Shown: piece by piece, positions 50,828 through 60,678 of the stretch
Layout of the letters: the number at the start of each line of letters is the position of its first letter
Position numbering within the stretch: the stretch's first letter is position 1
Origin: Marinospirillum sp031581385
GTDB taxonomy: Bacteria; Pseudomonadota; Gammaproteobacteria; Pseudomonadales; Halomonadaceae
Length of the DNA: 64,000 bases
Reading direction: 5' to 3'
NCBI RefSeq assembly: GCF_044810985.1
Contig: NZ_CP085242.1
Span: 1,364,001-1,428,000, forward strand
Translations under genes and position numbers: made by a program
The notes under the pieces: generated by a model
What the model was told of the DNA's origin: nothing
Seen by the model: only the letters and a program-made list of their open reading frames with translations
Databases searched by the model: none

Positions 50828-51280
50828 TTACATGGCTTGCGAAATCCAGGCTGCAAAAAGGCTGAAAACAGCAACAAAACTTAACTGAAAACGCAGTTTG
50901 GCATACCAGCTGGGCCACCCGCAGCCCTTCTCAGCAATCCAAACCAAAAGTAACGCCAGCATCAGCACGATCAGGCCATACTGGGCAGGCATCAACAAAG
51001 CCAGCCAGGCCACCAAAGCCGGGAAGATACTCCACAAGAGGCGTCCTGCAGATCCCGACTGAATACCATAGCCCCAATGGATACCCGTCAGAAAAGAAAG
51101 AATAACCGCTCCATAGGCCATCAGGGCCGCGATCACGGTTTCCGGGTAGGGTTCAGGCAGAAAATAAGACAGGCCGGACAGGCCTACAAAGGGGATGAGT
51201 CCGGCATAACCCAGCAAGAAACCAGTAGAACGCAACTTGACCCGTGACTCGCCCTGAAAAGCTGAAGAATTGAGTGGCAT
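50828..51280 (-). CDS. DUF3429 membrane protein
   Basis: A 150-residue protein with four to five hydrophobic segments (about 20-40, 47-68, 80-96, 98-116, 128-146) and the FLTGIHWGYG motif typical of the DUF3429 family (YwqN/TMEM69-like). GAGG lies 6 bases before the ATG at 51280. Role unknown. It is divergent from the Mrp operon. Confidence 0.8.
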   Translation of the reverse strand: MPLNSSAFQGESRVKLRSTGFLLGYAGLIPFVGLSGLSYFLPEPYPETVIAALMAYGAVILSFLTGIHWGYGIQSGSAGRLLWSIFPALVAWLALLMPAQYGLIVLMLALLLVWIAEKGCGWPSWYAKLRFQLSFVAVFSLFAAWISQAM

Positions 51281-51388
51281 GCTAACCTCATGTTTTAAGT
51301 TTGCTATCTTATTGGGTAAGATTAACCCCGTAGCTCTTATCTGCACAAGGCTGCGGCAATTTGTACCAAGTAATTTCATGTCACTGCA

Positions 51389-51417
51389 TGGACTTGAAAG
51401 ATGGCTAGCGGTATAAC
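51389..51417 (+). promoter_or_regulatory. Possible promoter of the mrp operon
   Basis: TGGACT (51389-51394, 4 of 6), 17-base spacer, TATAAC (51412-51417, 5 of 6), 50 bases before the mrpA start. Confidence 0.45.
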
Positions 51418-51467
51418 GACACGCTCAAAACCCTTCCAAACCAGTTGAACCAAGGAGTCCATCCAAA

Positions 51468-54263
51468 ATGGCCTTACTCTGGATACTTTTGTTGCCCCTG
51501 TTGGGCACCCTGGTGCCCTTAATGGCAGCAAAACAGGGCCGCAGTCTCATTGCTCTGCTGACTGCCATTGCCCCTTTTGTTGCTTTGGTGCTGCTTCTGT
51601 TGGTGGCGCCCGGTGTTTTTGACGGACAGGTTCTGGCAACTTCCTTCAACTGGATTCCCTCGGCAGGGCTGGATCTTGCCCTGCGTCTGGATGGCCTGGC
51701 CCTGCTGTTTGCCCTTCTGATCCTGGGGATCGGGCTGCTGATCATTCTTTATGCCCGCTATTATCTGTCGGCCAAGGACAACATGGGGCTTTTTTATGCC
51801 TATCTGATCCTTTTCATGACTGCCATGCTGGGGATCGTCCTGTCCGGCAACCTCTTGCAGCTGTGGTTTTTCTGGGAGCTGACCAGTGTCAGTTCCTTTC
51901 TCTTGATCAGCTTCTGGTCTCACAAATCCGAGGCCCGCAAAGGCGCCCGGATGGCTTTGACGATTACCGGAGCGGGGGGCCTGGCCCTCCTGGCGGGCCT
52001 GTTGCTGATCGGCCAGATTGTCGGCAGCTATGATCTGGGCGAGGTTCTGGCCAGTGGTGATCTGCTGCGCAACCATGCCGCCTATCCGGTTGCCCTGGTT
52101 CTGGTATTGCTGGGTGCTTTCAGCAAATCCGCCCAGTTTCCTTTCCATTTCTGGTTGCCGCATGCCATGGCCGCCCCAACACCCGTCAGTGCCTACCTGC
52201 ACTCAGCCACCATGGTCAAAGCGGGCATTTTCCTGATGGCGCGTTTTTATCCGGTGTTGGCGGGAACCGAGCTCTGGTTTTTGATTGTCAGCATGACCGG
52301 CCTGATGACCCTGCTGCTGGGTGCCTATGTAGCCCTGTTCAAGCATGATCTCAAGGGGTTGCTGGCTTACTCAACCATCAGTCATCTGGGTCTGATCACC
52401 CTCCTGCTGGGCATGAACACCCAGTTATCGACCGTGGCTGCCGTCTTTCACATCATCAACCACGCTATCTTCAAGGCTTCTCTCTTCATGGCCGCCGGGA
52501 TTATTGACCATGAGTCCGGCACCCGGGATATGCGCAAGCTCAATGGCCTGTGGAAATACATGCCCTATACGGCAACTCTTGCCATGGTCGCTGCCGCCTC
52601 CATGGCCGGTGTTCCCCTGTTGAACGGCTTCTTGTCCAAAGAGATGTTCTTTGCCGAAACCCTGGATCAGGTCACCCTGGGATCCCTGTCCTGGATGGTT
52701 CCCGTTCTCGCCACTATTGGTGCAGTTTTTTCCGTGGCCTACTCGGCCCGCTTCATCCACGATGTCTTCTTCAATGGCGAACCCATTGATCTGCCCAAAA
52801 CACCCCATGAACCTCCCCGCTACATGCGGGTGCCTGTGGAGGTTCTGGTTGCCCTCTGTCTGCTGCTGGGCATTTTTCCGGCCTATGTGGTTGGCCCTCT
52901 GTTGTCCCTGGCGTCATCCAGTGTCATAGGTGGCGAGCTGCCTTATTACAGCCTCTCCATCTGGCATGGCTTCAATCTGCCTCTCTTGATGAGCCTGCTG
53001 GCCATGCTGGGCGGCCTGGCTATTTACCGCAACCGCCGCCACCTGTTCCGCTTTCAGGCCCTGTTCCCCGAACCGGATGCCAAGCTGGTTTTTGAAGGTG
53101 CAGTACAGCGTTTTGTTGCCTTCTGTACGCTGCTGGTCGGCAAACTGGAAAACGGCTCCCTGCAGCGCTATCTGTTCCTACTGTTGCTGGCTGCGCTGAT
53201 TCTCATGGCTGGCCCGATGATTGATCTGAATGCGACCCAGGGCCACGCTTCACAGTTGCCCATAGATGCTGTGACCCTGGTGGGTGCCCTGTTGCTGGGA
53301 GTGAGCGCCCTGGCCACGGTTTTGCTCAATCGCAAGCGTCTGGTTTCCCTGATCATGCTGTCTGTTGTCGGGCTGCTGGTGTCCCTGGCCTTTGCCCGCT
53401 TTTCAGCACCGGATCTGGCCCTGACCCAGCTCTCGGTGGAAGTGGTGACCATGATTCTTTTGTTGCTGGCTCTGTTTTTCCTGCCGCAGTCGACACCCAA
53501 GGAATCCAACCCGCGGCGTCTGGTTCGGGATCTGAGTCTGGCCGGCCTGATTGGTGGGGTGATAGGCACCATCAACTATGCCATGATCACACGTCCCTTG
53601 AGTTCCATTTCGGATTTCTTTCTGGAAAACAGTTATTCGGGTGGGGGCGGCACCAATGTCGTCAATGTCATCCTGGTTGATTTCCGAGGCATGGATACGC
53701 TGGGTGAGATTGCCGTACTGGGGATTGCAGCCCTGGGCATCTACAAGCTGATCGTGCGCATGCGTTTGTACATGCCCAGCACCAATAGCCAGGGTCTGCC
53801 CTGGTCACCTGATAAGCATCCGGTGATGCTGGCGATAGTGTCCCAGAGCCTGCTGCCCCTGGCGCTGCTGGTTTCTGTGTACATCTTCCTGCGCGGTCAC
53901 AACCAGCCGGGGGGTGGTTTTATTGCCGGTTTGATTACTTCTGTCGCCATTATTCAGCAATACATTGCCCAGGGCGTGGATTTTGTCAAACAGCGCATGC
54001 GTGTCGACTACCAGTGGGTGGTGGGCAGTGGCCTGTTTATTGCTGTGCTGACCGGCCTGGGCAGCTGGCTCTTTGGCCGTCCTTTCCTGACGTCCTGGTT
54101 TGATTATTTTGATCCGCCCCTGATTGGCAAGTTTGAGCTGGCCAGCGCCATGCTCTTTGATCTGGGGGTCTATCTGACCGTTGTTGGTGCCACCCTCTTG
54201 ATACTGGCCAATCTGGGTAAACTGACGACCAGCCACAGTCCTGCGATGAAGGAGAAAGGCTAA
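51468..54263 (+). CDS. mrpA: Mrp Na+/H+ antiporter, fused subunits A and B
   Basis: A 931-residue polytopic membrane protein. The first ~500 residues are a NuoL-like proton channel (FFWELTSVSSFLLI, the FPFHFWLPHAMAAPTPVSAYLHSATMVKAG region in family form, and the Lys of the GMNTQ... helix). A middle region carries the NuoJ/DUF4040-like part (ALTQLSVEVVTMILLLLALF). The last ~170 residues (SQSLLPLALLVSVYIFLRGHNQPGGGFIAGL) are MrpB. The A-B fusion marks a group 2 (Pha/Sha-type) Mrp system, so six genes encode seven subunits. AAGGAG lies 10 bases before the ATG. Confidence 0.95.
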   Translation: MALLWILLLPLLGTLVPLMAAKQGRSLIALLTAIAPFVALVLLLLVAPGVFDGQVLATSFNWIPSAGLDLALRLDGLALLFALLILGIGLLIILYARYYLSAKDNMGLFYAYLILFMTAMLGIVLSGNLLQLWFFWELTSVSSFLLISFWSHKSEARKGARMALTITGAGGLALLAGLLLIGQIVGSYDLGEVLASGDLLRNHAAYPVALVLVLLGAFSKSAQFPFHFWLPHAMAAPTPVSAYLHSATMVKAGIFLMARFYPVLAGTELWFLIVSMTGLMTLLLGAYVALFKHDLKGLLAYSTISHLGLITLLLGMNTQLSTVAAVFHIINHAIFKASLFMAAGIIDHESGTRDMRKLNGLWKYMPYTATLAMVAAASMAGVPLLNGFLSKEMFFAETLDQVTLGSLSWMVPVLATIGAVFSVAYSARFIHDVFFNGEPIDLPKTPHEPPRYMRVPVEVLVALCLLLGIFPAYVVGPLLSLASSSVIGGELPYYSLSIWHGFNLPLLMSLLAMLGGLAIYRNRRHLFRFQALFPEPDAKLVFEGAVQRFVAFCTLLVGKLENGSLQRYLFLLLLAALILMAGPMIDLNATQGHASQLPIDAVTLVGALLLGVSALATVLLNRKRLVSLIMLSVVGLLVSLAFARFSAPDLALTQLSVEVVTMILLLLALFFLPQSTPKESNPRRLVRDLSLAGLIGGVIGTINYAMITRPLSSISDFFLENSYSGGGGTNVVNVILVDFRGMDTLGEIAVLGIAALGIYKLIVRMRLYMPSTNSQGLPWSPDKHPVMLAIVSQSLLPLALLVSVYIFLRGHNQPGGGFIAGLITSVAIIQQYIAQGVDFVKQRMRVDYQWVVGSGLFIAVLTGLGSWLFGRPFLTSWFDYFDPPLIGKFELASAMLFDLGVYLTVVGATLLILANLGKLTTSHSPAMKEKG

Positions 54264-54607
54264 TGGAAGGTTTGTATTCATTTAGTGTCGGTCTGCTGAC
54301 CGCCTGCGGTGTCTTTCTCACCCTGCGCGGGCGCAGTTTTCCCGTGGTGGTCGGCATCACTCTCTTGTCCTATGCCGTGAACCTTTTTCTGTTTTCCAGT
54401 GGCCGTCTGAAAATGGATGGCGCTGCTGTTCTGGGGGCTTCACAGAGCTATGCCGATCCTCTGCCTCAGGCCCTGGTGCTGACAGCGATCGTGATCGGTT
54501 TTGCCATGACAGCCTTTGTCCTGATTCTGGCCATGCGCTCACGTGCGGACCTGGGCAATGATCATGTTGATGGACGCCTGCCACCCTCGCCTAAGGATCA
54601 GAAATAA
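54263..54607 (+). CDS. mrpC: Mrp antiporter subunit C (NuoK-like)
   Basis: A 114-residue protein with three transmembrane segments; GVFLTLRGRSFPVVVGITLLSYAVNLFLF and DPLPQALVLTAIVIGFAMTAF are MrpC/NuoK signatures. Its ATG overlaps the last base of the mrpA stop. Confidence 0.95.
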   Translation: MEGLYSFSVGLLTACGVFLTLRGRSFPVVVGITLLSYAVNLFLFSSGRLKMDGAAVLGASQSYADPLPQALVLTAIVIGFAMTAFVLILAMRSRADLGNDHVDGRLPPSPKDQK

Positions 54608-56121
54608 TGTTGATGCAACATCTTGCCGCTCTGCCGATACTTCTGCCCCTGCTGGCGGGGTGTCTGCTGCTGTTACCCCCCCTGGCCAATAATCTGGTCC
54701 GGCATCGCGCTTTTGCCCTGAGTGTGGGCCTGCTGCTGATTGCTGTTTCCACCTGGTTGTTGCTGGTCACCCACAATCAGGGCACCCAGATGTATTTTCT
54801 GGGCGACTGGAAACCACCCTTTGGTATTCTTTTTGTGGCAGACCGGTTATCCAGTCTGCTGGTTCTGCTGACCGGGGTTCTGGTTCTTGCCTCCATGCTG
54901 TATGCCACGGGGGGGGAAGACTCAACAGGGCTGCATTTTTATCCCCTGATCATGTTTCAGGTTGCCGGTATCAACGGGGCATTCCTCACCGGGGATCTCT
55001 TCAATCTGTTTGTTTTCTTTGAGGTTCTTCTGATCGCCTCCTATTCCCTGCTGATTCACGGGGGTGGCAAACAGCGTACCCAGGCGGGCATGCACTACGT
55101 CATTCTGAACCTGGTCGGTTCCAGCCTCTTCCTGTTTGCTCTGGGTATCCTTTACGGCACCCTGGGCACACTGAACATTGCAGATATGGCGGCCAAGGTG
55201 CAGAACCTGCCGGAGGACAAACTGGCTCTGGTCAAGGCCGGTGGTCTGCTCTTGCTGCTGGTCTTTTCTCTCAAGGCGGCTCTGCTGCCCCTGCACTTTT
55301 GGTTGCCCCGAACCTATGCGGCTGCCAGTGCCCCTGTTGCGGCCCTTTTTGCCATCATGACCAAGGTGGGCATCTACAGTATTTACCGGGTTCACACCCT
55401 GGTGTTTGGCCCTCAAGCCGGAGATCTGGCCAGTCTTGCCCAGCCCTGGCTCTGGCCCTTTGCTCTGCTGACCCTGGTGGTCGGTATGCTGGGGGTTCTG
55501 GCCAGCCCCAGTCTGCGCATGCTGGCTGCCAACCTGGTACTACTTTCCGTGGGCACCCTTTTGCTGGCCGCCGCTCTGGAAAGCCCTGCAGCCATCTCCG
55601 CAGCTCTTTATTATCTGGTTCACAGTACCCTGATTTCCGCGGCTCTCTTCCTGCTGGCCGGAGTCATCGGTGAGCAGCGGGGTAAACCCGGTGATCGCCT
55701 GGTGGCGGGACGCCCCCTCAGCCAACCCAGACTTTTGGGGGCCGCCTTTTTTGTTGCCGCCATGGCGATTATTGGCTTGCCACCTTTTTCCGGTTTTGTC
55801 GGCAAGGTTCTGTTGTTGCAGGCTGCAGCCACCACCACGGAAATGGCCTGGATGTGGCCTGCCTTGCTATTGAGTGGCCTGGCTTCCCTGGTGGCTCTAT
55901 CACGTGCGGGCACCACACTTTTCTGGCGGGTCAGTGGCAGCAACCCCACGAGCAAACCTGCCGGTGCCCTGCAACTCTCGGGCATCTGGCTGTTGCTGCT
56001 GGCTTCTCCACTGATGGTGGTTTTCGGCAGCGGGATAACGGATTACACCCAGGAAGCAGCCACCCAGTTGTTTGACGCCCAACAAACCCTTGAGTTTATT
56101 CTGGGTTCAGGAGATCGATAA
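54607..56121 (+). CDS. mrpD: Mrp antiporter subunit D (NuoN/M-like)
   Basis: A 504-residue polytopic proton-channel subunit. FEVLLIASYSLLIHGGG carries the conserved Glu of helix 5, and LLPLHFWLPRTYAAASAPVAALFAIMTKVG in family form carries the Lys/His channel residues. Start overlaps the mrpC stop by one base. Confidence 0.95.
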   Translation: MLMQHLAALPILLPLLAGCLLLLPPLANNLVRHRAFALSVGLLLIAVSTWLLLVTHNQGTQMYFLGDWKPPFGILFVADRLSSLLVLLTGVLVLASMLYATGGEDSTGLHFYPLIMFQVAGINGAFLTGDLFNLFVFFEVLLIASYSLLIHGGGKQRTQAGMHYVILNLVGSSLFLFALGILYGTLGTLNIADMAAKVQNLPEDKLALVKAGGLLLLLVFSLKAALLPLHFWLPRTYAAASAPVAALFAIMTKVGIYSIYRVHTLVFGPQAGDLASLAQPWLWPFALLTLVVGMLGVLASPSLRMLAANLVLLSVGTLLLAAALESPAAISAALYYLVHSTLISAALFLLAGVIGEQRGKPGDRLVAGRPLSQPRLLGAAFFVAAMAIIGLPPFSGFVGKVLLLQAAATTTEMAWMWPALLLSGLASLVALSRAGTTLFWRVSGSNPTSKPAGALQLSGIWLLLLASPLMVVFGSGITDYTQEAATQLFDAQQTLEFILGSGDR

Positions 56122-56624
56122 TGGAAGCCAACCCCAAATTCCGTTTGTTGCCCATGCCCACTCACAGCCTGCTGTTATTGGTCGTCTGGCTGTTGCTCAA
56201 CAATTCACTGGCACCGGGGCACCTGCTTCTGGGTGCTTTCCTGGCCGTGGGTATCCCCCTGCTGGTGGCTCCTTTGCAACTGGCGCAACCTTCCAGCAAA
56301 AGGCCTTTGCTGGCCATCCGCCAGGTTTTGCTGGTGATGGGTGATATCATCAAGGCAAACCTGGAAGTTGCTTTGCTGGTTATTGGTCCCTTGTCACGCA
56401 TGCAACCGGGGTTTGTCGCCGTTCCCTTGAGTATTGAGCGGGAATTGCCGATCACCCTGCTTGCCAGCACCATTTCCCTGACTCCGGGCACTGTGAGCTG
56501 TGAGCTTTCGGAAGACAGGCGTTTTCTCTATGTCCATGTGCTGAATCTGGTGGATGAGCAGGAATTGATTGCCACCATTAAGCAGCGTTATGAAGCACCG
56601 CTGAAGGAGATTTTCGGATGTTAG
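56121..56624 (+). CDS. mrpE: Mrp antiporter subunit E
   Basis: A 167-residue membrane subunit with two or three hydrophobic segments near the N-terminus and the conserved TLLASTISLTPGT and VHVLNL segments of MrpE. It overlaps mrpD by one base and mrpF by seven. Confidence 0.93.
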   Translation: MEANPKFRLLPMPTHSLLLLVVWLLLNNSLAPGHLLLGAFLAVGIPLLVAPLQLAQPSSKRPLLAIRQVLLVMGDIIKANLEVALLVIGPLSRMQPGFVAVPLSIERELPITLLASTISLTPGTVSCELSEDRRFLYVHVLNLVDEQELIATIKQRYEAPLKEIFGC

Positions 56625-56887
56625 ACTGGGCTTTATTGCTGGTGAGCGGTGGCGTTTGTATCGCCCTGATTCTCAACCTCTGGCGACTGATTCTGGGCCC
56701 GGATCTGCCAGATCGCATCCTGGCTCTGGATACAATGTATATCAATAGCATTGCTTTGATTATCCTCTATGGCATCCACATGGGCTCACCCCTGTATTTT
56801 GAAGCGGCGCTGTTGATTGCACTGCTGGGATTTGTCAGTACAGCTGCCTTGTCCAAGTACCTGCTACGTGGCGATATTATTGAGTAA
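56618..56887 (+). CDS. mrpF: Mrp antiporter subunit F
   Basis: An 89-residue protein with three transmembrane helices; GPDLPDRILALDTMYIN carries the conserved Asp of MrpF, near the sodium path. Start ATG at 56618 lies inside the end of mrpE. Confidence 0.94.
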   Translation: MLDWALLLVSGGVCIALILNLWRLILGPDLPDRILALDTMYINSIALIILYGIHMGSPLYFEAALLIALLGFVSTAALSKYLLRGDIIE

Positions 56888-56898
56888 GGAGTCCTGAA

Positions 56899-57261
56899 AT
56901 GAACTGGATCGACCTGATCGCAGCTGTCTTTATCCTTATTGGCGGTGTTTTTATCCTGATAGGCTCCATCGGGCTTATCCGCCTGCCGGATTTCTACATG
57001 CGCCTGCATGCTCCCACCAAAGCAACGACTCTGGGCCTGGGCTCCCTGCTCATGGCCTCCATGCTGCTTTTTACCAGTAACAATGATTATTTCAGTATTC
57101 ACGAAATACTCATTACCCTGTTTTTGCTGATTACAGCTCCGGTCAGCGCCCACATGATGGCCAAGGCGGCACTGCATGTTAAAACCCGTACCCGGGAGGG
57201 CAGCAAGGGGCTGAAGGTTCGCGATGCCGCCCAGAACAGAAGCAAGCCGGAAGAGGGCTGA
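56899..57261 (+). CDS. mrpG: Mrp antiporter subunit G
   Basis: A 120-residue protein with three transmembrane helices and the GLIRLPDFYMRLHAPTKATTLG motif in family form. Last gene of the operon; AAGGAG lies just upstream of the ATG. It ends 3 bases before the convergent hemH, with no hairpin terminator visible. Confidence 0.94.
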   Translation: MNWIDLIAAVFILIGGVFILIGSIGLIRLPDFYMRLHAPTKATTLGLGSLLMASMLLFTSNNDYFSIHEILITLFLLITAPVSAHMMAKAALHVKTRTREGSKGLKVRDAAQNRSKPEEG

Positions 57262-57264
57262 TGC

Positions 57265-58263
57265 CTACCAGCCCTGAGTATGCTGTTCAACCAGCTCATA
57301 CATCAGCTGCAGATGCTCGGGGCTGGCATTCAGTGCCGGAATGTAATGAAAGTTCTGGCCGCCTGCCTGCTCGTAGATTTCCCGGTTTTCTTCCTCGATT
57401 TCTTCCAGGGTTTCCAGGCAGTCGGCACTGAACCCCGGACAGATCACCGATACACTCTGCATCTGCTGCTGACCCAGTGCTTCCAGGGTAAAGTCCGTGT
57501 AAGGCTGCAGCCAGGGTTCACGACCAAAGCGTGACTGGTAAGTCAGCAGCCACTGATCATCTTTTAATCCCAGCTCTTTGGCCAGCAATAAGGCTGTATT
57601 CTCGCAGTGCTGTGGGTAGGGGTCACCCTGTTTGGCATAACGCTGGGGAATACCGTGAAAGGACATCACCAGTTTTTCCGGTTCCTGCCCCTGCTCTTTC
57701 CAGGATTCACGTACCGACTGAGCAAGAGCCCGAATATAGGCCGGATGCTGATGATAATCACGTATAAAGCGGACTTCCGGTAAATGTGGACAGGGTTTGA
57801 GGCTGGCAGCAAAACGGTCAAAAACCGCCGCCGTGGTGGTGGCTGAATACTGGGGATAAAGAGGTAAAACCAACAGGCGTTCGGCACCGGTTTGACGCAT
57901 TTGACGGCCCACTTCCTCCATCGAGGGCGAGCCATAGGTCATGGCCAGATAAACAGGGATTTCCTCTTTGAACTCATCACGCAGGCGCTGCTCCAGAGCT
58001 TTTTGCTGCTGCTTGCCAATCGCCAGCAAGGGAGAGCCTTCTTCAGTCCAGACCTTCTGATAGTTTTTCGCCACTCGCCCAGGGCGAAAACGCAGAATAA
58101 TGCCGTTCAGAATTAACCACCAAAGGGGACGAGCCAGGTCAACAACCCGCTGATCCCAGAGAAATTCGGCCAGGTATTTTCTGACCGCAGAGGGGGTGGG
58201 TGCCTCAGGCGTACCCAGGTTCACCAGCATGACTGCAAAAGGGGGTTTGTTTGTGGTTGGCAC
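57265..58263 (-). CDS. hemH: Ferrochelatase
   Basis: A 332-residue enzyme inserting Fe2+ into protoporphyrin IX. MLVNLGTPEAPTPSAVRKYLAEFL, LPLYPQYSATTTAAV, the catalytic His in SFHGIPQRYAKQGDPY and CPGFSADCLETLEEIEEENRE are diagnostic. The start is a GTG at 58263 with AGGAG 7 bases upstream; the open frame continues upstream without a plausible start. Confidence 0.95.
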   Translation of the reverse strand: MPTTNKPPFAVMLVNLGTPEAPTPSAVRKYLAEFLWDQRVVDLARPLWWLILNGIILRFRPGRVAKNYQKVWTEEGSPLLAIGKQQQKALEQRLRDEFKEEIPVYLAMTYGSPSMEEVGRQMRQTGAERLLVLPLYPQYSATTTAAVFDRFAASLKPCPHLPEVRFIRDYHQHPAYIRALAQSVRESWKEQGQEPEKLVMSFHGIPQRYAKQGDPYPQHCENTALLLAKELGLKDDQWLLTYQSRFGREPWLQPYTDFTLEALGQQQMQSVSVICPGFSADCLETLEEIEEENREIYEQAGGQNFHYIPALNASPEHLQLMYELVEQHTQGW

Positions 58264-58377
58264 TCGGCAACTCCTGTTAAAGCCAGTATCGTATAAGTTG
58301 CGTACAATACTAACCCTGGCCTGCCCGACTAACAACCAGACATTACAGAAAAGCAACCCGGCTTTTCAACTTCGAGG

Positions 58378-58680
58378 TCAAAAACTCAGTGGAAGGTGGG
58401 CGGTCAATCCCGAGTAGTTGGGTTCACGCCCCACAACTTCATCCTGGGCCACATTGGAAGCCAGCACCGCTTTTTTGACACCCAGACGCTTGAGCTCGCC
58501 AGTGGCCTGCTCCAGACTGCGGTAGACCTTGGGCTGCCCGCGCCAACCTCGGAGAAGATCCACTTCTTCATTCTGGCAGCGAATCTGGATCAGATAGAAA
58601 TGGCTACCGGAATGGCTGACCACATGCAGCTCCAGATCGCTGCTCTCTTGCAGCCGTTTTTTCAATTCTTTGGTTTGCAT
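58378..58680 (-). CDS. Small DUF6482-like protein
   Basis: A 100-residue soluble protein. The pattern ELHVVSHSGSHFYLIQI, then RSLEQATGELKRLGVKKAVL and a conserved-looking VGREPNYSGLTAHLPLSF tail resembles the DUF6482 family of gammaproteobacteria, from memory. AGGAGG lies 5 bases before the ATG at 58680. It precedes hemH by 114 bases on the same strand. No function is known. Confidence 0.6.
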   Translation of the reverse strand: MQTKELKKRLQESSDLELHVVSHSGSHFYLIQIRCQNEEVDLLRGWRGQPKVYRSLEQATGELKRLGVKKAVLASNVAQDEVVGREPNYSGLTAHLPLSF

Positions 58681-58930
58681 ACTTACCTCCTGGTTCAATG
58701 ATTAGTCGCTGCTTGTACCGGTTAGTTCCTTTTCTTGTACAATTTTGAGCTCTCCGGTACAGGCAGCCTTCAGGCTAGATGCAGATTGCGACAACCTAAT
58801 GACAAGCCCAAACAATTTGTAAATAAATGTGTGCGTCCTGTAATCACAGGCTTTATTGCACTATAGTTGTATACTTCTCTACAAAAACTAAGCTGTTAGA
58901 GCACTCAAAGCTAGGGAGTTGAAGTCAAAA

Positions 58931-60586
58931 ATGATTGATAAACGTGAAAAAGAGGCTCTGTCGGATGAAAATGATCCGATGGTGCCCGATGGTGAAGTAA
59001 CCCCCATAGACACTGACTACCAGATCGGCCAGGACAATATTGCCGTGCAGGTAGGTCCTTTTGGCTTGGATATCCATAACCGTGTTTTTGCTATCTCCGG
59101 TTTGGCAGTCATTGCCTTCGTTGTACTAACACTGATTTTCCAGAATCAGGTGGAGCCCCTTTTCGGTGACCTGCGCGATTGGCTGACCGCCAACCTGGAC
59201 TGGTTCTTTATCAGCGCTGCCAATATTTTTGTGCTGGTTTGCTTTTATCTGATTTTCTCACCCATGGGCAAGGTTCGCCTGGGCGGCACTAAAGCCACGC
59301 CCGACTTTTCCTATCTGGGCTGGTTCTCGATGTTGTTCGCTGCGGGCATGGGCATTGGCCTGATGTTCTACGGTGTTTCTGAGCCCTTATCCCACTTCAC
59401 GACGGCCTACGGCGGCACCAGTATGGAAAACGGTGTCCGCACCGACTGGGCTCCTCTGGGAGCTGCTGGCGGGGATGCTCTGGCTGCCGAGCGCCTGGGT
59501 ATGGCTGCCACCATCTACCATTGGGCGCTGCACCCCTGGGCCATCTATGCCGTTCTGGCCCTGGGCCTGGCCCTGTTTTCTTTCAACAAGGGTCTGCCGC
59601 TTACGGTTCGTTCGGTTTTTTACCCCTTGCTGGGTGAACGTGTCTGGGGTTGGCCTGGGCATATCATTGATATTCTGGCCGTTCTGGCGACCCTCTTTGG
59701 TCTGGCAACCTCGCTGGGGCTGGGTGCGTCTCAAGCCGCTTCAGGCCTGAACTATCTGTTTGGATTTCCAGAAGGCAACACCATGGAAGTTCTGCTAGTA
59801 GTCGCCATTACCGCCATTGCCCTGGTTTCAGTAATGGCAGGCCTGGAAGCAGGTGTTAAGCGCCTTTCCCAGATCAATATGGTGTTGGCGGCCGTGCTGA
59901 TGCTGTTTGTGATTATTGTCGGCCCCACCCTGGCCATTGCCACCGGCTTTTTTGCCAATCTGGCGGCCTACCTGCAACACCTCCCGGCGCTGGCCAATCC
60001 AATCGGGCGTGAAGATGCCAACTTCTCCCAGGGCTGGACAGCCTTCTACTGGGCCTGGTGGATTTCCTGGTCACCTTTCGTGGGTATGTTTATCGCCCGG
60101 GTTTCGCGTGGGCGTACGGTACGTGAGTTCATTATTTCCGTACTCCTGATTCCATCGCTGGCCTGTGTGTTGTGGATGTCGGTCTTTGGTGGTACCGCCA
60201 TCAGCCAATATCTGGAAGGCTTCACCGGCGCTGCCGAAGCCGCTCTGCCACTGCAGCTCTTCAGTATGCTGGATGTTCTGCCCTGGGCGCAGGTCACTTC
60301 TTTCGTTGCCATTATTCTGGTGGTGGTCTTCTTTGTGACCTCTTCGGATTCCGGCTCCCTGGTGATCGATACCATTTCTGCCGGTGGCAAGGTGGATGCT
60401 CCCACTCCCCAGCGGGTTTTCTGGTGTACTTTTGAAGGTCTGGTTGCCATTGCCCTGATTATGGGCGGTGGTCTCGTGGCTCTCCAAGCCATGGCGGTCT
60501 CCACCGGCTTCCCCTTCACCCTGGTGTTGTTGATGTCCTGTGTTGCCCTCTTCAAAGGGCTGGCATCCGAACCCAAGGCAGTGTAA
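58931..60586 (+). CDS. BCCT-family transporter (glycine betaine/choline type)
   Basis: A 551-residue transporter with a hydrophilic N-terminal ~45 residues and twelve predicted helices. AAGMGIGLMFYGVSEPLSHF holds the GMGIG motif that marks Na+- or H+-coupled members (CaiT has GMNVG), and FYWAWWISWSPFVGMFIARVSRGRTVREF is the tryptophan box of the substrate pathway. There is no long C-terminal osmosensing tail as in BetP. It fits salt adaptation together with the Mrp operon. ATG 58931 is used; a TTG at 58919 abuts the GGGAG. Confidence 0.92.
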   Translation: MIDKREKEALSDENDPMVPDGEVTPIDTDYQIGQDNIAVQVGPFGLDIHNRVFAISGLAVIAFVVLTLIFQNQVEPLFGDLRDWLTANLDWFFISAANIFVLVCFYLIFSPMGKVRLGGTKATPDFSYLGWFSMLFAAGMGIGLMFYGVSEPLSHFTTAYGGTSMENGVRTDWAPLGAAGGDALAAERLGMAATIYHWALHPWAIYAVLALGLALFSFNKGLPLTVRSVFYPLLGERVWGWPGHIIDILAVLATLFGLATSLGLGASQAASGLNYLFGFPEGNTMEVLLVVAITAIALVSVMAGLEAGVKRLSQINMVLAAVLMLFVIIVGPTLAIATGFFANLAAYLQHLPALANPIGREDANFSQGWTAFYWAWWISWSPFVGMFIARVSRGRTVREFIISVLLIPSLACVLWMSVFGGTAISQYLEGFTGAAEAALPLQLFSMLDVLPWAQVTSFVAIILVVVFFVTSSDSGSLVIDTISAGGKVDAPTPQRVFWCTFEGLVAIALIMGGGLVALQAMAVSTGFPFTLVLLMSCVALFKGLASEPKAV

Positions 60587-60617
60587 ACACTCTGTAACTT
60601 GCAATAACCGCAAAATC

Positions 60618-60650
60618 AGGCGGATACTTTCCCAAGGTATCCGCCTTTTT
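60618..60650 (+). terminator. Intrinsic terminator of the BCCT gene
   Basis: A perfect 10-base stem AGGCGGATAC / GTATCCGCCT, 9-base loop and five T, 32 bases after the stop. Confidence 0.93.
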
Positions 60651-60678
60651 ATTGGCCTGGCTTTAATTGAGGTGCAAG

